Assembly (NCBI GenBank): GCA_025453975.1
Contig: JALOPI010000051.1
Span: 1-35,519 of the forward strand
DNA: 35,519 bases
Reading direction: 5' to 3'
Origin: Syntrophobacteraceae bacterium
GTDB lineage: Bacteria; Desulfobacterota; Syntrophobacteria; Syntrophobacterales; Syntrophobacteraceae
The position numbers were made by a program, and so were the translations under genes. Below the pieces are notes generated by a model that was not told the DNA's origin, made no database searches, and worked only from the letters and a program-made list of their open reading frames with translations. The first letter of the stretch is position 1. Every line of letters starts with the position of its first letter. Shown here one piece after another: positions 15,903 through 24,537 of the stretch.

Positions 15903-16205
15903 TCACCTCAGCAGGTTGTAGGTGTTCGGGTCGAAGGACCCCGATCTCCTGAATGCGTAGACGATCACCGCGAGACCCACGGAAACCTCCGTGGCCGCCA
16001 CGGCCAGGATGAAGAGCACCATGGCCTGCCCCTCGATGCTTTTCCAGTGCAGCGCCGAGCCCACGAATACAATGGACGCGGCATTGAGGGCGATTTCGAT
16101 GCCCAGCACGATCATGATCAGGTTGCGGCGGGCCAGTGCGCAGTACATGCCCAGGGCAAAGAGGATTCCCGCCAGCAGCAGGACATGGCTGAAGGGCACG
16201 ATCAT
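15903..16205 (-). CDS. nuoK: complex I subunit K
   Basis: The 100-residue, three-helix protein is NuoK. The two membrane glutamates needed for proton transfer are in GIEIALNAA (TM2) and AATEVSVGLA (TM3). Length is typical (about 100). The start overlaps the nuoJ stop by 4 bases, giving translational coupling; the C-terminus FDPNTYNLLR is close to the family consensus. Confidence 0.95.
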   Translation of the reverse strand: MIVPFSHVLLLAGILFALGMYCALARRNLIMIVLGIEIALNAASIVFVGSALHWKSIEGQAMVLFILAVAATEVSVGLAVIVYAFRRSGSFDPNTYNLLR

Positions 16206-16720
16206 GCCTCACCCCCGATGCTCGCTTTTCCTCTTCCCTTCCCCAGTCTCAAGGCGCCCATGAGGGCGATGAGGAGCAGCAGCGAAACCACCTCGATGAG
16301 AAACCAGTGGTGCTGAAAGACGTACAGCGCAAAATCGCGGGGAGACGCCCGCAGCATGCCGAGGGGGGTCTCGGCTCCCGGCGCCGACAAAACCATGAGA
16401 AACGTCACCAGGACATAGGCCCCGGCGATGACCGCCGCGGGAGCCCACTGGCCGGCCGAGGCCATGAGCTCCTTCTGGGACTCTACCTTGATCATGATGA
16501 CCACGAACAGAAACAGCACCATGATGGCCCCGGCGTAGATGATCACCTCCAGGGCGGCCAGCAGGGGCGCCCCGAGAAGATAAAACAGCAGGGCCGTGCC
16601 CAGAAAGGAGAGAATCAGGTACACGACCGCGTGGACGAGGTTGCGCCGGGTGACGGCAATACCCGTCGAGGCGACGATGACCGCCGAGATGAGGTAAAAC
16701 AGGAAGCCCTGGAGAGTCAT
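16202..16720 (-). CDS. nuoJ: complex I subunit J
   Basis: The 172-residue protein with five hydrophobic segments is NuoJ. The family block VVYLILSFLGTALLFYLLGA (residues about 32-51) is followed by EVIIYAGAIMVLFLFVVIM in TM3, the conserved pi-bulge helix that couples quinone chemistry to pumping. The C-terminal hydrophilic tail is short. It is coupled to nuoK by a 4-base overlap and separated from nuoI by 166 bases, the largest gap in the operon. Confidence 0.95.
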   Translation of the reverse strand: MTLQGFLFYLISAVIVASTGIAVTRRNLVHAVVYLILSFLGTALLFYLLGAPLLAALEVIIYAGAIMVLFLFVVIMIKVESQKELMASAGQWAPAAVIAGAYVLVTFLMVLSAPGAETPLGMLRASPRDFALYVFQHHWFLIEVVSLLLLIALMGALRLGKGRGKASIGGEA

Positions 16721-16753
16721 GGTCGATCCAGCCCCTCGAAGACGAGGAAATGA

Positions 16754-16785
16754 AGTTTCGGGTTTCGAGTTTCGGGTTTCGAGTT
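16754..16785. repeat. GTTTCGGGTTTCGA tandem tract between nuoI and nuoJ
   Basis: Two and a half copies of a 14-base unit close to GTTTCGGGTTTCGA occupy 16754-16785. The rest of the 166-base gap shows no gene and no clear hairpin. Confidence 0.65.
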
Positions 16786-16886
16786 GAAGGCCGGCATTGG
16801 CTATCGGTCCTCATTCGGCGTTCGGGATGGTCGAGAAGGGCGTTGGCGCATGGACTGCGCCAGGTCTGAAGGGCGGCAGCGCGGCA

Positions 16887-17423
16887 TCAGGTGATGTTGC
16901 TCCTGATGCTGACGGGCTCCTCCTCGTTGATGTGCCCGCCCTTGTCCGCCACGCCCGTGGCGACGCCCGCAACTTTGTAAAAGTTATAGTCCGGATCCTT
17001 CCCCTGGTGATCCACCAGGAGATCTTCCTTCTCGTAAACGAATTCCAGAATATTCTTCTTGCAGAATTCGTAGTCCGGCGTCAACTGAATGGCGGCCGTG
17101 GGGCAGGCCTCCTCGCACAGCCCGCAGTAGATGCAGCGCCCGAAATTGATGCGAAACCAGGCGGCGTAGCGCCTTCCGTCAGCCCTTTCCGCAGCCTCCA
17201 TGGAGATGCAGTTCACGGGGCACACGGCGGAGCACAGGTAGCAGGCCACGCAGCGCTCGCCCCCGTCGGGATCCCGTGTCAGGATGATCCGGGCCCGGCT
17301 GCGGGCCGGGAGCTGCCGCTTGAGCTCGGGATACTCCTCGGTGATGGGTTTCCGGAACAGGTGCATGAATGTGGTGGCGAATCCCGACGCCAGCGCCTTG
17401 ACGGCATCCCAGGCCGATTCCAT
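16887..17423 (-). CDS. nuoI: complex I subunit I (2x[4Fe-4S])
   Basis: The 178-residue ferredoxin-like subunit carries electrons through clusters N6a and N6b toward NuoB. Two CxxCxxCxxxCP motifs are present: C58, C61, C64, C68 (CVACYLCSAVCP) and C97, C100, C103, C107 (CIYCGLCEEACP). The N-terminal amphipathic helix (FATTFMHLFRKPITEEYPE) is standard. The C-terminal part after ELTP-like QLTPDYEFCKKNILEFVY extends to EEEPVSIRSNIT, a little longer than minimal NuoI. It follows nuoH by 28 bases, with GAGGAGG upstream of the ATG. In this operon it may receive electrons directly from a ferredoxin because nuoEFG are absent; that is inference. Confidence 0.95.
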   Translation of the reverse strand: MESAWDAVKALASGFATTFMHLFRKPITEEYPELKRQLPARSRARIILTRDPDGGERCVACYLCSAVCPVNCISMEAAERADGRRYAAWFRINFGRCIYCGLCEEACPTAAIQLTPDYEFCKKNILEFVYEKEDLLVDHQGKDPDYNFYKVAGVATGVADKGGHINEEEPVSIRSNIT

Positions 17424-17451
17424 GTTTCAGCAGTTGCCTCCTCTGAATCAG

Positions 17452-18438
17452 TTAGAGCAGTCCCACGGCGGCCGTCAGCACGATGTTGACCAGGGCCACC
17501 GGGATGAGCACCTTCCAGCCCAGGGTCATGAGCTGGTCGTATCTCAGGCGGGGCAGCGTCCCCCGCACCCAGATCATGAAGAGAGCCACGGGCACGATCT
17601 TGAGGATGAGCCACACCAGGGGCGGCAGAAGCGGCCCCCGCCAGCCCCCCAGGAACAGCACCGCCACGATGCCCCCGAGGACGATCATGTTGACATACTC
17701 ACCCAGGAAGAACAGCCCGAACCGCATCCCGCTGTATTCCGTGTGGAACCCGGCGTTCAGCTCATTTTCGGCCTCGGGGAGGTCGAAGGGAATCCGCTTG
17801 GATTCGGCCATGGCGCTCACCACGAAGATCATGAAGGCCAGGGGCTGCACCAGGATGAAGGGATAGCTCTCCTGGGCCGCGACGATGTCCACCAGGCTGA
17901 ACGATTGGGCCAGCATGACGATGGGCACCAGGGAAAGCCCCAGGGCCAGCTCGTAGCTGATCATCTGGGCCGCGCCCCGGATTCCCCCCAGGAGGCTGTA
18001 CTTGGAATTGGAGGCCCAGCCGCCGATGGCCACCCCGTAGACGCCCAGTGAAGACATGGCAAAGACGAAGAGAAGCCCGATATTGAGGTCCGCGACAACC
18101 ATCGGGACCCTCTTGCCGAACAGGGTGAAATCGCTCCCCAGGGGAACCACCGCGAACATCATGAAGGCGGTCCCGGCCACCACGGCGGGAGCCAGCTTGA
18201 AGAAGATCCGGTCGGCGCCCTCGGGTACGGTGTCTTCCTTGGTGAGCATCTTGACCACGTCGGCCAGGGGCTGCAGCAGGCCGTATTTGCCCGCCCGGTT
18301 GGGACCGTAGCGGATTTGCAGCCGGGCCAGGAACTTCCGCTCCAGCCAGACGAGGTAGGCGGCCCCGATCACCAGGAGCAGCAGCACGGCGACCAGCTTG
18401 ATCATGAGGATAACGAACCCTGCCAACCAGATCAGCAT
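17452..18438 (-). CDS. nuoH: complex I subunit H
   Basis: The 328-residue, eight-helix protein is NuoH, which forms part of the quinone chamber and links the peripheral and membrane arms. Family blocks are WLERKFLARLQIRYGPNRAGKYGLLQPLADVVKM (described by its ends WLERKF and LADVVKM), GGWASNSKYSLLGGIRGAAQ, the acidic loop FDLPEAENELNAGFHTEYSG that lines the E-channel, and the C-terminal RGTLPRLRYDQLMTLGWK. Length and all charged loop residues look normal. It lies 38 bases after nuoBCD and 28 before nuoI. Confidence 0.95.
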   Translation of the reverse strand: MLIWLAGFVILMIKLVAVLLLLVIGAAYLVWLERKFLARLQIRYGPNRAGKYGLLQPLADVVKMLTKEDTVPEGADRIFFKLAPAVVAGTAFMMFAVVPLGSDFTLFGKRVPMVVADLNIGLLFVFAMSSLGVYGVAIGGWASNSKYSLLGGIRGAAQMISYELALGLSLVPIVMLAQSFSLVDIVAAQESYPFILVQPLAFMIFVVSAMAESKRIPFDLPEAENELNAGFHTEYSGMRFGLFFLGEYVNMIVLGGIVAVLFLGGWRGPLLPPLVWLILKIVPVALFMIWVRGTLPRLRYDQLMTLGWKVLIPVALVNIVLTAAVGLL

Positions 18439-18476
18439 CTTCTCACACCTTGATGCGTCGTAACGGCCTCACCGAC

Positions 18477-20948
18477 TCAACGGTCGATGTCCGGCAAAAT
18501 GAAGTCCAGGGACCCGATGAGCGCAATGAGGTCGGCGATGCTCCCTCCGACGGCCATGAGGGGCATGGCCTGCACGCTGGCGAACCCGGGGCCGCGGATG
18601 CGCAGCCGGTATGCCGACCCGAGCCCGTCGCTCACCGCGTAGTACCCCTGCTCTCCCCTGGGGATTTCACAGGCGACGCAGGCTTCCCCCCCGGGGATCC
18701 TGGGGCCGCGCGTGACGTTGATGAAATGGTGAATGAGACTCTCGATGTCCCGGAGCATATCCTTCCGGTCGGGGATCGCGTAACGGTAGTCGTCCGTGAC
18801 GACTCGGCCCTCCGGCATGTTGGCCGCCGCCTGCTCGACGATCCTCACGCTCTGGCGCATCTCCTCGACCCTCACCAGGTAGCGCGCATAGCAGTCGCCT
18901 TCGACGGCCGTCGGCACTTCGAAATCGAAGTTCTCGTAACCCGAATAAGGCATTTTCCTGCGCAGATCCCACTCGAGGCCGCAGGCGCGCAAATTGGCCC
19001 CGGTGACCCCCCAGTCCATGGCCTCCTGGAGGCCGATGCGCCCCACGCCCCGGGACCGCGCGAGGAAGATGGGGTTCCTTCGGGTCAAACGCTCGTATTC
19101 GTCGATGCGCCGGGGCAGGATCCTGACCAGGGAGTCCACCGCCTCCTTCCAGCCATCGGGGAGGTCGGCGGCGACCCCTCCCAGCCGGAACCAGGACGGG
19201 TGCAGCCTGCCGCCGGTGATGAGCTCGACGATGTCGAGAATCATCTCCCGTTCGGCAAAGGTGTAAAAATTGGGCGTGATGGCTCCGAGGTCGTGAGCAT
19301 AGGTCGCAAACCACACGAGATGGTTGCTCAGCCGGAAAAGCTCGCTCAGCAGAACGCGGATCACCTGGGCCCGCTCGGGGACCTCGATGCCCGCCAGGGT
19401 CTCCACCGCCAGGAGATAGGGGAGCTCGTTGGCGCTCCCCGCGAGGTAGTCCACCCGATCCGTGTAGGGGATGAACTGGTGCCACGACTGCCGCTCGCCC
19501 AGCTTTTCGGCGGCCCGGTGGTGATAGCCGATGTCCAGGTCGAGGCCGGTGATCTCTTCCCCCACCAGGGAGACGATGCAGCGCAGCAGGCCGTGGGTGC
19601 TCACGTGGTGGGGCCCGATGTTGATGACCAGCTCCTGGTCGCCCTCGGGCAGACGGCGGTCCTTTTCCATGGCCATGCGGGCGTCCAGGGGCTGCCTTTG
19701 GCGCGCATCGGCCAGCGTGTAGGGCGCCATCTCCGTGGCGCGCCCGGGATAACTCTTCCTGAGGGGATGCCCTTCCCAGTCGTGGGGCATGATGATGCGC
19801 CGGAGGTTGGGATGGCCGTCGAACCGGATGCCGAACATGTCGAAGACCTCCCGCTCGTACCAGTTGGCGGAAGGCCAGATGTCGGTGATGCTGGGGGCGA
19901 CGGGGTCCTCCCCCTCGAGGCCGACCTTGATGCGCAGCCGGCTCGCCGCATCGAAGGAGAGCAGGTGAGCCACCAGGGTGTAATCGGGAAGAGGCCGCCT
20001 CGACTTCTCGCCCATCCGCCCGGCGGCGCCGACATCGGTCAGGGCCCGGTCGAAGCTCCGGTCCCGGATCCGGTCCCTGCGAGCCGATTCATCGATGGCC
20101 GTGAGGTCGTCCAGCCGCTGAAACCTCGGCTCGGACTCGTATTTGAGGAAGCGAAGCACGTCCTTGAGACGGCTCGCCTCAACCTGAAACGCCGCCATGT
20201 CGGACGTGTGGGGCTCCCGGACCACGGCTTCGCCGAACCGCTCACTCAAAGCGGTCGCCAGGGAGCGGTCGCGGGGCGTGAGCTCGATGCGCCGCGCGGG
20301 GGGCGTCCACATGACATCGGTGCGGCTGCCCCAGAAACCGGGAGTGGAGACCCCCGTCCCCCGCCTGGAGGTCCCCTCGTAGCCCGGGCCCCTCGAGTCG
20401 CGGGATTTGGTGACCCCGTCCACCAGAACGGGCCTTTCCGTTCCCTGGCTTCCACCTCCGAGATGGAAGATCCTCCGGCTGGGTTTTTCGCTCAGAATCT
20501 TTTCCTGCAGGATGGTGAGCCCCTGGAGGAGCGCTTCGGGCCGCGGGGGACATCCCGGCACGTAAACGTCGACGGGCAGGATCTGGTCGACCCCCTGCAC
20601 CACGCTGTAGACGTCGTACATGCCGCCCGTGTTGGAGCACGAGCCCATGGAGATCACCCACTTGGGCTCGGCCATCTGCTCATAGAGGCGCAGCACCACC
20701 GGGGCGATCTTTTTGAACACCGTTCCGGAAACGATGAGGAGGTCCGCCTGCCGGGGTGACGGGCGGAGCACCTCGGCGCCGAACCGGGCCATGTCGTAGC
20801 GGGCCGTGAAGGCCGCGGCCTCCTCCACGAAGCAGCACGAAAGGCCGAAAAACATGGGCCAGAGGCTGTACTGGCGGGACCAGTTGATCACGATGTCGGC
20901 GAGGTCCAGGAACTGGTCGTTCGCTAGGCCTCGTATTTTGCCCTCCAA
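18477..20948 (-). CDS. nuoBCD: complex I subunits B, C and D fused (NuoBCD)
   Basis: One 823-residue frame covers three subunits. NuoB (about 1-155) has the N2-cluster cysteines C38, C39, C104 and C133 (GLSCCF, MGSCSN, VPGCPP). A G/R-rich linker follows (about 155-235). NuoC (about 240-405) contains [20 protein letters not shown] and PLRKSYPG. NuoD (about 430-823) contains GPHHVSTHG and the quinone-site tyrosine in DRVDYLAG. The start is taken as TTG 20948, with GGAGGA 5 bases upstream, because the NuoB-like residues begin there; farther upstream the frame only shadows nuoA. The gene overlaps nuoA by 25 bases. NuoCD fusions are common; the triple fusion is rarer. Confidence 0.93.
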   Translation of the reverse strand: MEGKIRGLANDQFLDLADIVINWSRQYSLWPMFFGLSCCFVEEAAAFTARYDMARFGAEVLRPSPRQADLLIVSGTVFKKIAPVVLRLYEQMAEPKWVISMGSCSNTGGMYDVYSVVQGVDQILPVDVYVPGCPPRPEALLQGLTILQEKILSEKPSRRIFHLGGGSQGTERPVLVDGVTKSRDSRGPGYEGTSRRGTGVSTPGFWGSRTDVMWTPPARRIELTPRDRSLATALSERFGEAVVREPHTSDMAAFQVEASRLKDVLRFLKYESEPRFQRLDDLTAIDESARRDRIRDRSFDRALTDVGAAGRMGEKSRRPLPDYTLVAHLLSFDAASRLRIKVGLEGEDPVAPSITDIWPSANWYEREVFDMFGIRFDGHPNLRRIIMPHDWEGHPLRKSYPGRATEMAPYTLADARQRQPLDARMAMEKDRRLPEGDQELVINIGPHHVSTHGLLRCIVSLVGEEITGLDLDIGYHHRAAEKLGERQSWHQFIPYTDRVDYLAGSANELPYLLAVETLAGIEVPERAQVIRVLLSELFRLSNHLVWFATYAHDLGAITPNFYTFAEREMILDIVELITGGRLHPSWFRLGGVAADLPDGWKEAVDSLVRILPRRIDEYERLTRRNPIFLARSRGVGRIGLQEAMDWGVTGANLRACGLEWDLRRKMPYSGYENFDFEVPTAVEGDCYARYLVRVEEMRQSVRIVEQAAANMPEGRVVTDDYRYAIPDRKDMLRDIESLIHHFINVTRGPRIPGGEACVACEIPRGEQGYYAVSDGLGSAYRLRIRGPGFASVQAMPLMAVGGSIADLIALIGSLDFILPDIDR

Positions 20949-21331
20949 TCGAGTCCTCCGTGCTTCCAGATATAGAAGAGTCCTATGAGCAGCAGGGCGA
21001 TGAAAAACGACATCTGCGTCCAGCCGGGCCAGCCGACGTCCCTGTAAATGACGGCCCAGGTGAAAATGAAGGCGCCCTCGACGTCGAAAATGAGGAAGAA
21101 GATGGCTACCTGGTAAAAGGGAACGGGATAATGGAGGCGAGCCGGGCCCGTGGGGATGACGCCGGACTCGTAGGGCCTCGACTTTTCCGGGCCTGGCTTC
21201 CGCTCTCCCAGCCACGAGGCCAGGAAAAGCTGGACGGCGAGGAAAGCCAGGATCACAACCCCGTAAAGGATGAGGGTGAAAGCTCCCGGCTCCCAGGGCG
21301 ACAGCATCCCTGCGGCAGGTATCGGTTGCAT
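20924..21331 (-). CDS. nuoA: complex I subunit A
   Basis: The 135-residue, three-helix protein is NuoA. Family marks are [20 protein letters not shown] in the TM1-TM2 loop (the conserved Y-E-S-G that covers the quinone chamber), [19 protein letters not shown] in TM2 with the conserved D-x-E, and a third helix ending [19 protein letters not shown] 21331 is chosen because GGAGG lies 4 bases upstream; an in-frame ATG pair 13 codons upstream has poorer support. It is the first gene of the nuo operon and is transcribed divergently from glgB. Confidence 0.94.
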   Translation of the reverse strand: MQPIPAAGMLSPWEPGAFTLILYGVVILAFLAVQLFLASWLGERKPGPEKSRPYESGVIPTGPARLHYPVPFYQVAIFFLIFDVEGAFIFTWAVIYRDVGWPGWTQMSFFIALLLIGLFYIWKHGGLDWRAKYEA

Positions 21332-21361
21332 CGGGCCTCCGCGGTGCACGGTGTGCGCTGA

Positions 21362-21409
21362 AATCATCATCCGAAAACTACTAAAGGCTAAGTGGAGTCT
21401 ATGATGATT
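21362..21409. promoter_or_regulatory. 9-base inverted repeat between nuoA and glgB
   Basis: AATCATCAT (21362-21370) and ATGATGATT (21401-21409) are perfect inverted copies 30 bases apart, just upstream of nuoA. This is a candidate looped operator. A smaller inverted pair ATTCG/CGAAT lies at 21463-21476. No family of regulator can be assigned from sequence. Confidence 0.35.
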
Positions 21410-21496
21410 CTTGCGCGGAGTAAACCGAAAACACCCGCCCCCACGCTCGCGTTTTCATCTTGATTCGTTAGCGAATTCTTGAGCCGTGGCTGGCTT

Positions 21497-21526
21497 AATA
21501 CAACGGTTCTGTGCTAAGGTTGTATT
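21497..21526. promoter_or_regulatory. 8-base inverted repeat upstream of glgB
   Basis: AATACAAC (21497-21504) and GTTGTATT (21519-21526) form a perfect inverted pair with a 14-base spacer, about 80 bases before the glgB start. Its location fits an operator or promoter region. A second hairpin, CACCGAGG (21561-21568) with CCTTCGGTG (21572-21580), lies just before the glgB ribosome binding site. Confidence 0.4.
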
Positions 21527-21604
21527 TCAGTCCGGTGCTTCAGGTGGGGTGGCTCGAAGTCACCGAGGCATCCTTCGGTGCGGTGGAAGCAAGAGGGGAG
21601 TGTC

Positions 21605-23542
21605 ATGAAGGAGAGCAATCCGCGGTTTCTGACGGACTACGACCTGTACCTCTGGAGTGAAGGGAGCCATTATCGGTCGTGGGAAAAGATGGGTGCCCAC
21701 CTCGTAGAAGTGGGCGGTTTCGCGGGAACGCGCTTTGCCGTCTGGGCCCCCAATGCCCGGTCGGTTTCGGTCATCGGCGACTTCAACGGCTGGAATGACA
21801 CGGCGCACTACATGAATAACCTGGGGGATTCCGGGGTCTGGGAGCTGTTCATCCCTGGAGTCGGGCAGGGGGCGCTTTACAAGTACGCCATCCATTCCCA
21901 GTGGAACGGGCACGGGGCGGAAAAAACAGACCCCTTCGGCTTCGCTTGCGAGATCCGGCCCAAGTCCGCCTCCATGGTGTGGGACATCTCGGGCTACCAG
22001 TGGGGCGACGACGACTGGATGGCCCATCGCGGCCGGCGCCAGGGCGTCAAGGCTCCGCTCTCCTTCTACGAGGTGCATCTGGGCTCATGGATGCGGGCTC
22101 AGGAAGAGGGGAACCGCTGGCTCACCTACCGGGAGCTGGCCCCGAAGCTCGCCGCCTACGTCAGCGAAATGGGGTTCACTCACGTGGAGCTGCTCCCCGT
22201 GAGCGAGCATCCCCTGGACGCCTCCTGGGGATACCAGACCGTGGGCTACTACGCACCGACCAGCCGGTTCGGCACCCCCCAGGATTTCATGTTTCTCGTC
22301 GACACCCTGCACCAGGCCGGCATCGGAGTGGTCCTCGACTGGGTGCCGGCACACTTCCCGCGGGACGGCCATGGACTGGGCTCCTTCGACGGCACGCATC
22401 TCTACGAGCATGACGACCCGCGCAAGCGGGAGCATCAGGACTGGGGGACCTTCATCTTCAACTACGGCCGGCATGAAGTGAAGAATTTCCTGCTCTCCAA
22501 TGCCCTGTTCTGGCTCGAAGTTTATCACATCGACGGCTTGCGCGTGGACGCCGTGGCCTCCATGCTCTACCTGGACTACTCCCGGGAAGAGGGTGAATGG
22601 ATTCCCAACCAGTACGGCGGGCGGGAAAACCTGGAGGCCATCGATTTCCTGAAGCGTTTCAACGAAGTGGTCTACGCCGAGCACCCGAGCGCCATGACCA
22701 TCGCCGAGGAGTCCACCGCGTGGCCCATGGTGTCCCGGCCGACTTACCTCGGGGGACTCGGCTTCGGGTACAAGTGGAACATGGGCTGGATGCACGACAC
22801 GCTGCTCTATTTTTCCAAGGATCCCATTCACCGCAAGTATCACCACGGCACCCTGACCTTCAGCCTCCTCTACGCCTTTCACGAGAATTTCATCCTCCCC
22901 TTCTCACACGACGAGGTGGTCCACGGCAAGGGCTCCATGATCGGCAAGATGCCGGGAGACGACTGGCAGAAGTTCGCCAATCTCCGGCTGCTCTACGGTT
23001 ACATGTTCCTTCACCCCGGGAGGAAGCTTCTGTTCATGGGATGCGAGCTGGGCCAGCGGGCTGAGTGGAACCACGAATCCAGCATCGAGTGGGATTTGCT
23101 CCAGGTTCCCAAGCACCGCGGACTGCAGCGGTGGGTCCAGGACCTCAACCATTTCTTTCGATCCGAGCCGGCCGCCCACGAGCTCGACTTCCAGCCCGAC
23201 GGCTTCCGCTGGATCGACTGCAATGACAGCCAGCAGAGCACCCTGGTCTTCATGCGCCGCGGGCAGCATGAAGCCGATGTCCTGGTGTGCGCCCTCAACT
23301 TCACCCCAGTGGTCCGACACCATTACCGCATCGGAATGCCGTTCGGGGGTTACTGGCGGGAAGTGCTCAACAGTGACGCGGATCTGTACGGGGGGAGCGG
23401 GCAGGGGAACCTGGGCGGGGTTCGGACCACATCCGTGGGCGCCCATGGCTTTCCCCAGTCCATCGCCATCACCCTGCCTCCACTGGGCAGCGTGGTCTTC
23501 AAGCCCGCGGAGGAGCCCGCGGCATTCGTCGAGACCCAGTGA
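21605..23542 (+). CDS. glgB: 1,4-alpha-glucan branching enzyme
   Basis: The 645-residue protein is a GH13 branching enzyme that transfers alpha-1,4-glucan segments to alpha-1,6 linkages in glycogen. The N-terminal CBM48 domain (about 30-130, [20 protein letters not shown]) precedes the catalytic barrel with [25 protein letters not shown], the nucleophile D315 in [11 protein letters not shown], the acid/base glutamate in the AEES motif at 367-370, and [12 protein letters not shown]. The C-terminal all-beta domain ends near 640. ATG 21605 follows GAGGGGAG by 5 bases. It lacks the extra N1 domain of long GlgB forms. No other glycogen gene is adjacent, so its pathway partners lie elsewhere. Confidence 0.95.
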   Translation: MKESNPRFLTDYDLYLWSEGSHYRSWEKMGAHLVEVGGFAGTRFAVWAPNARSVSVIGDFNGWNDTAHYMNNLGDSGVWELFIPGVGQGALYKYAIHSQWNGHGAEKTDPFGFACEIRPKSASMVWDISGYQWGDDDWMAHRGRRQGVKAPLSFYEVHLGSWMRAQEEGNRWLTYRELAPKLAAYVSEMGFTHVELLPVSEHPLDASWGYQTVGYYAPTSRFGTPQDFMFLVDTLHQAGIGVVLDWVPAHFPRDGHGLGSFDGTHLYEHDDPRKREHQDWGTFIFNYGRHEVKNFLLSNALFWLEVYHIDGLRVDAVASMLYLDYSREEGEWIPNQYGGRENLEAIDFLKRFNEVVYAEHPSAMTIAEESTAWPMVSRPTYLGGLGFGYKWNMGWMHDTLLYFSKDPIHRKYHHGTLTFSLLYAFHENFILPFSHDEVVHGKGSMIGKMPGDDWQKFANLRLLYGYMFLHPGRKLLFMGCELGQRAEWNHESSIEWDLLQVPKHRGLQRWVQDLNHFFRSEPAAHELDFQPDGFRWIDCNDSQQSTLVFMRRGQHEADVLVCALNFTPVVRHHYRIGMPFGGYWREVLNSDADLYGGSGQGNLGGVRTTSVGAHGFPQSIAITLPPLGSVVFKPAEEPAAFVETQ

Positions 23543-23649
23543 GGGCTTAATGGCGCTCCCATCCCTTCTTGCTCCTTGATGGCTGCGCACGGCCGGCGTA
23601 AATTCGACCGAAGGTCAAACGAGTCATCTCCTCAATCAGGAGGACAGTA

Positions 23650-23838
23650 ATGGACCAGGATTCCCAAAGACAGGTCATCGTTACGGATATCCGCATGCCG
23701 TTCTGGTCGATGGTGGCCTTCATGGTCAAGTGGGTCATCGCCTCCATCCCGGCCTTTCTGATCCTTGGGATGCTTTGGGTGCTCCTCATGGCCGTTTTCA
23801 AAATGCTGGGACGCATGGGGGGCTGGCACCACTTCTGA
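23650..23838 (+). CDS. small membrane protein of unknown function
   Basis: The 62-residue product has a short polar N-terminus (MDQDSQRQVIVTDIRMPFW) and one long hydrophobic region, about 20-55, which could form one or two membrane helices, then a GRMGGWHHF tail with a terminal histidine pair. GGAGGA lies 7 bases before the ATG, supporting a real gene despite its size. It sits 107 bases after glgB and 25 bases before the MGMT-like gene, so it may share a transcript with the latter. I recognise no family. Confidence 0.65.
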   Translation: MDQDSQRQVIVTDIRMPFWSMVAFMVKWVIASIPAFLILGMLWVLLMAVFKMLGRMGGWHHF

Positions 23839-23863
23839 CTGTATCTGCAACGGGACGCGAGCC

Positions 23864-24349
23864 ATGGCGAAGAAGAAATCTTGGAGAGAAAAGCTGCGAG
23901 GGAATCCCGATCTTCCCAGCATCAAGGAGCTTTACAACGAAGCCGAGCCCCCGAGGCTGACTGGCTGGATGGTGATCCCCTCGCCTTCGGAAGTCTATGA
24001 GATCATGAGACAAGTTCCAGCGGGCAAGTTGATCACCGCCCTGGAAATCCGAAGCATCCTGGCCAGGCGACACGGCGCCGACCTGGCCTGCCCCATGACC
24101 ACGGGGATCTTCATTGGGATTGCCGCCCAGGCGGCCGAGGAAGCCGCTTCGGAGGGTGAGCGGGAGATTGTGCCCTACTGGCGCACCTTGAAATCCGGCG
24201 GGATCCTCAACGAGAAGTATCCGGGGGGACAGGAAGAGCAGCGGCGGCGGCTCGAGGGTGAAGGCCACCAGGTGGTGGCCAGGGGAAAACATCTTGGCGT
24301 GCTCGACTACGAGGAGTCGCTGCTGGACGAGGATCAATTCGACAGCTGA
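23864..24349 (+). CDS. MGMT-like DNA-binding domain protein without the active cysteine
   Basis: The 161-residue protein resembles the DNA-binding domain of O6-alkylguanine-DNA alkyltransferases. It has VPAGKLITALEIRSILARRHG (described by its ends VPAGKL and ILARRHG), the recognition-helix-like stretch TTGIFIGIAAQAAEEA, then IVPYWRTLKSGGILNEKYPG and QEEQRRRLEGEGH. The PCHR active-site signature is PYWR at 104-107, so the alkyl-accepting cysteine is replaced by tyrosine. C76 lies in another segment. Alkyltransferase-like (ATL) proteins also lack the cysteine and flag lesions for repair, but they have PWHR. A structural or signalling role is equally possible. ATG 23864 is used; an upstream in-frame stretch only shadows the previous gene. 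Confidence 0.7.
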   Translation: MAKKKSWREKLRGNPDLPSIKELYNEAEPPRLTGWMVIPSPSEVYEIMRQVPAGKLITALEIRSILARRHGADLACPMTTGIFIGIAAQAAEEAASEGEREIVPYWRTLKSGGILNEKYPGGQEEQRRRLEGEGHQVVARGKHLGVLDYEESLLDEDQFDS

Positions 24350-24365
24350 TCAATGCCCGGATCTT

Positions 24366-24393
24366 TTGACACCTCTCGAGCAATGCTTATCAT
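24366..24393 (+). promoter_or_regulatory. sigma70-type promoter for the thioredoxin-reductase-like gene
   Basis: TTGACA (24366-24371), a 16-base spacer and TATCAT (24388-24393) match the -35 and -10 consensus well. The element lies 145 bases before the ATG of the downstream gene in an otherwise empty 188-base gap. Confidence 0.5.
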
Positions 24394-24537
24394 CCATGTT
24401 CGATAAACGAGGCCTTTTCAAAGTCACGCTCATGTCCCATGGCGGAAGCCCAAAAACGACGAAGCCGCCCGCAGCCGGCATGGCGCCCGGCTCGAAGTTG
24501 CAGGCTCGAAACCTTCCCCGGGAGGAGGAATGCCCAT

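Noticed and set aside
14014..15921. Long open frame antisense to nuoL
   Set aside because: Same reason: repetitive charged translation mirroring the membrane codons of nuoL.
20949..21215. N-terminal extension of NuoBCD to 21215
   Set aside because: This part of the frame only shadows nuoA and has no NuoB similarity; the TTG at 20948 with GGAGGA is a better start.
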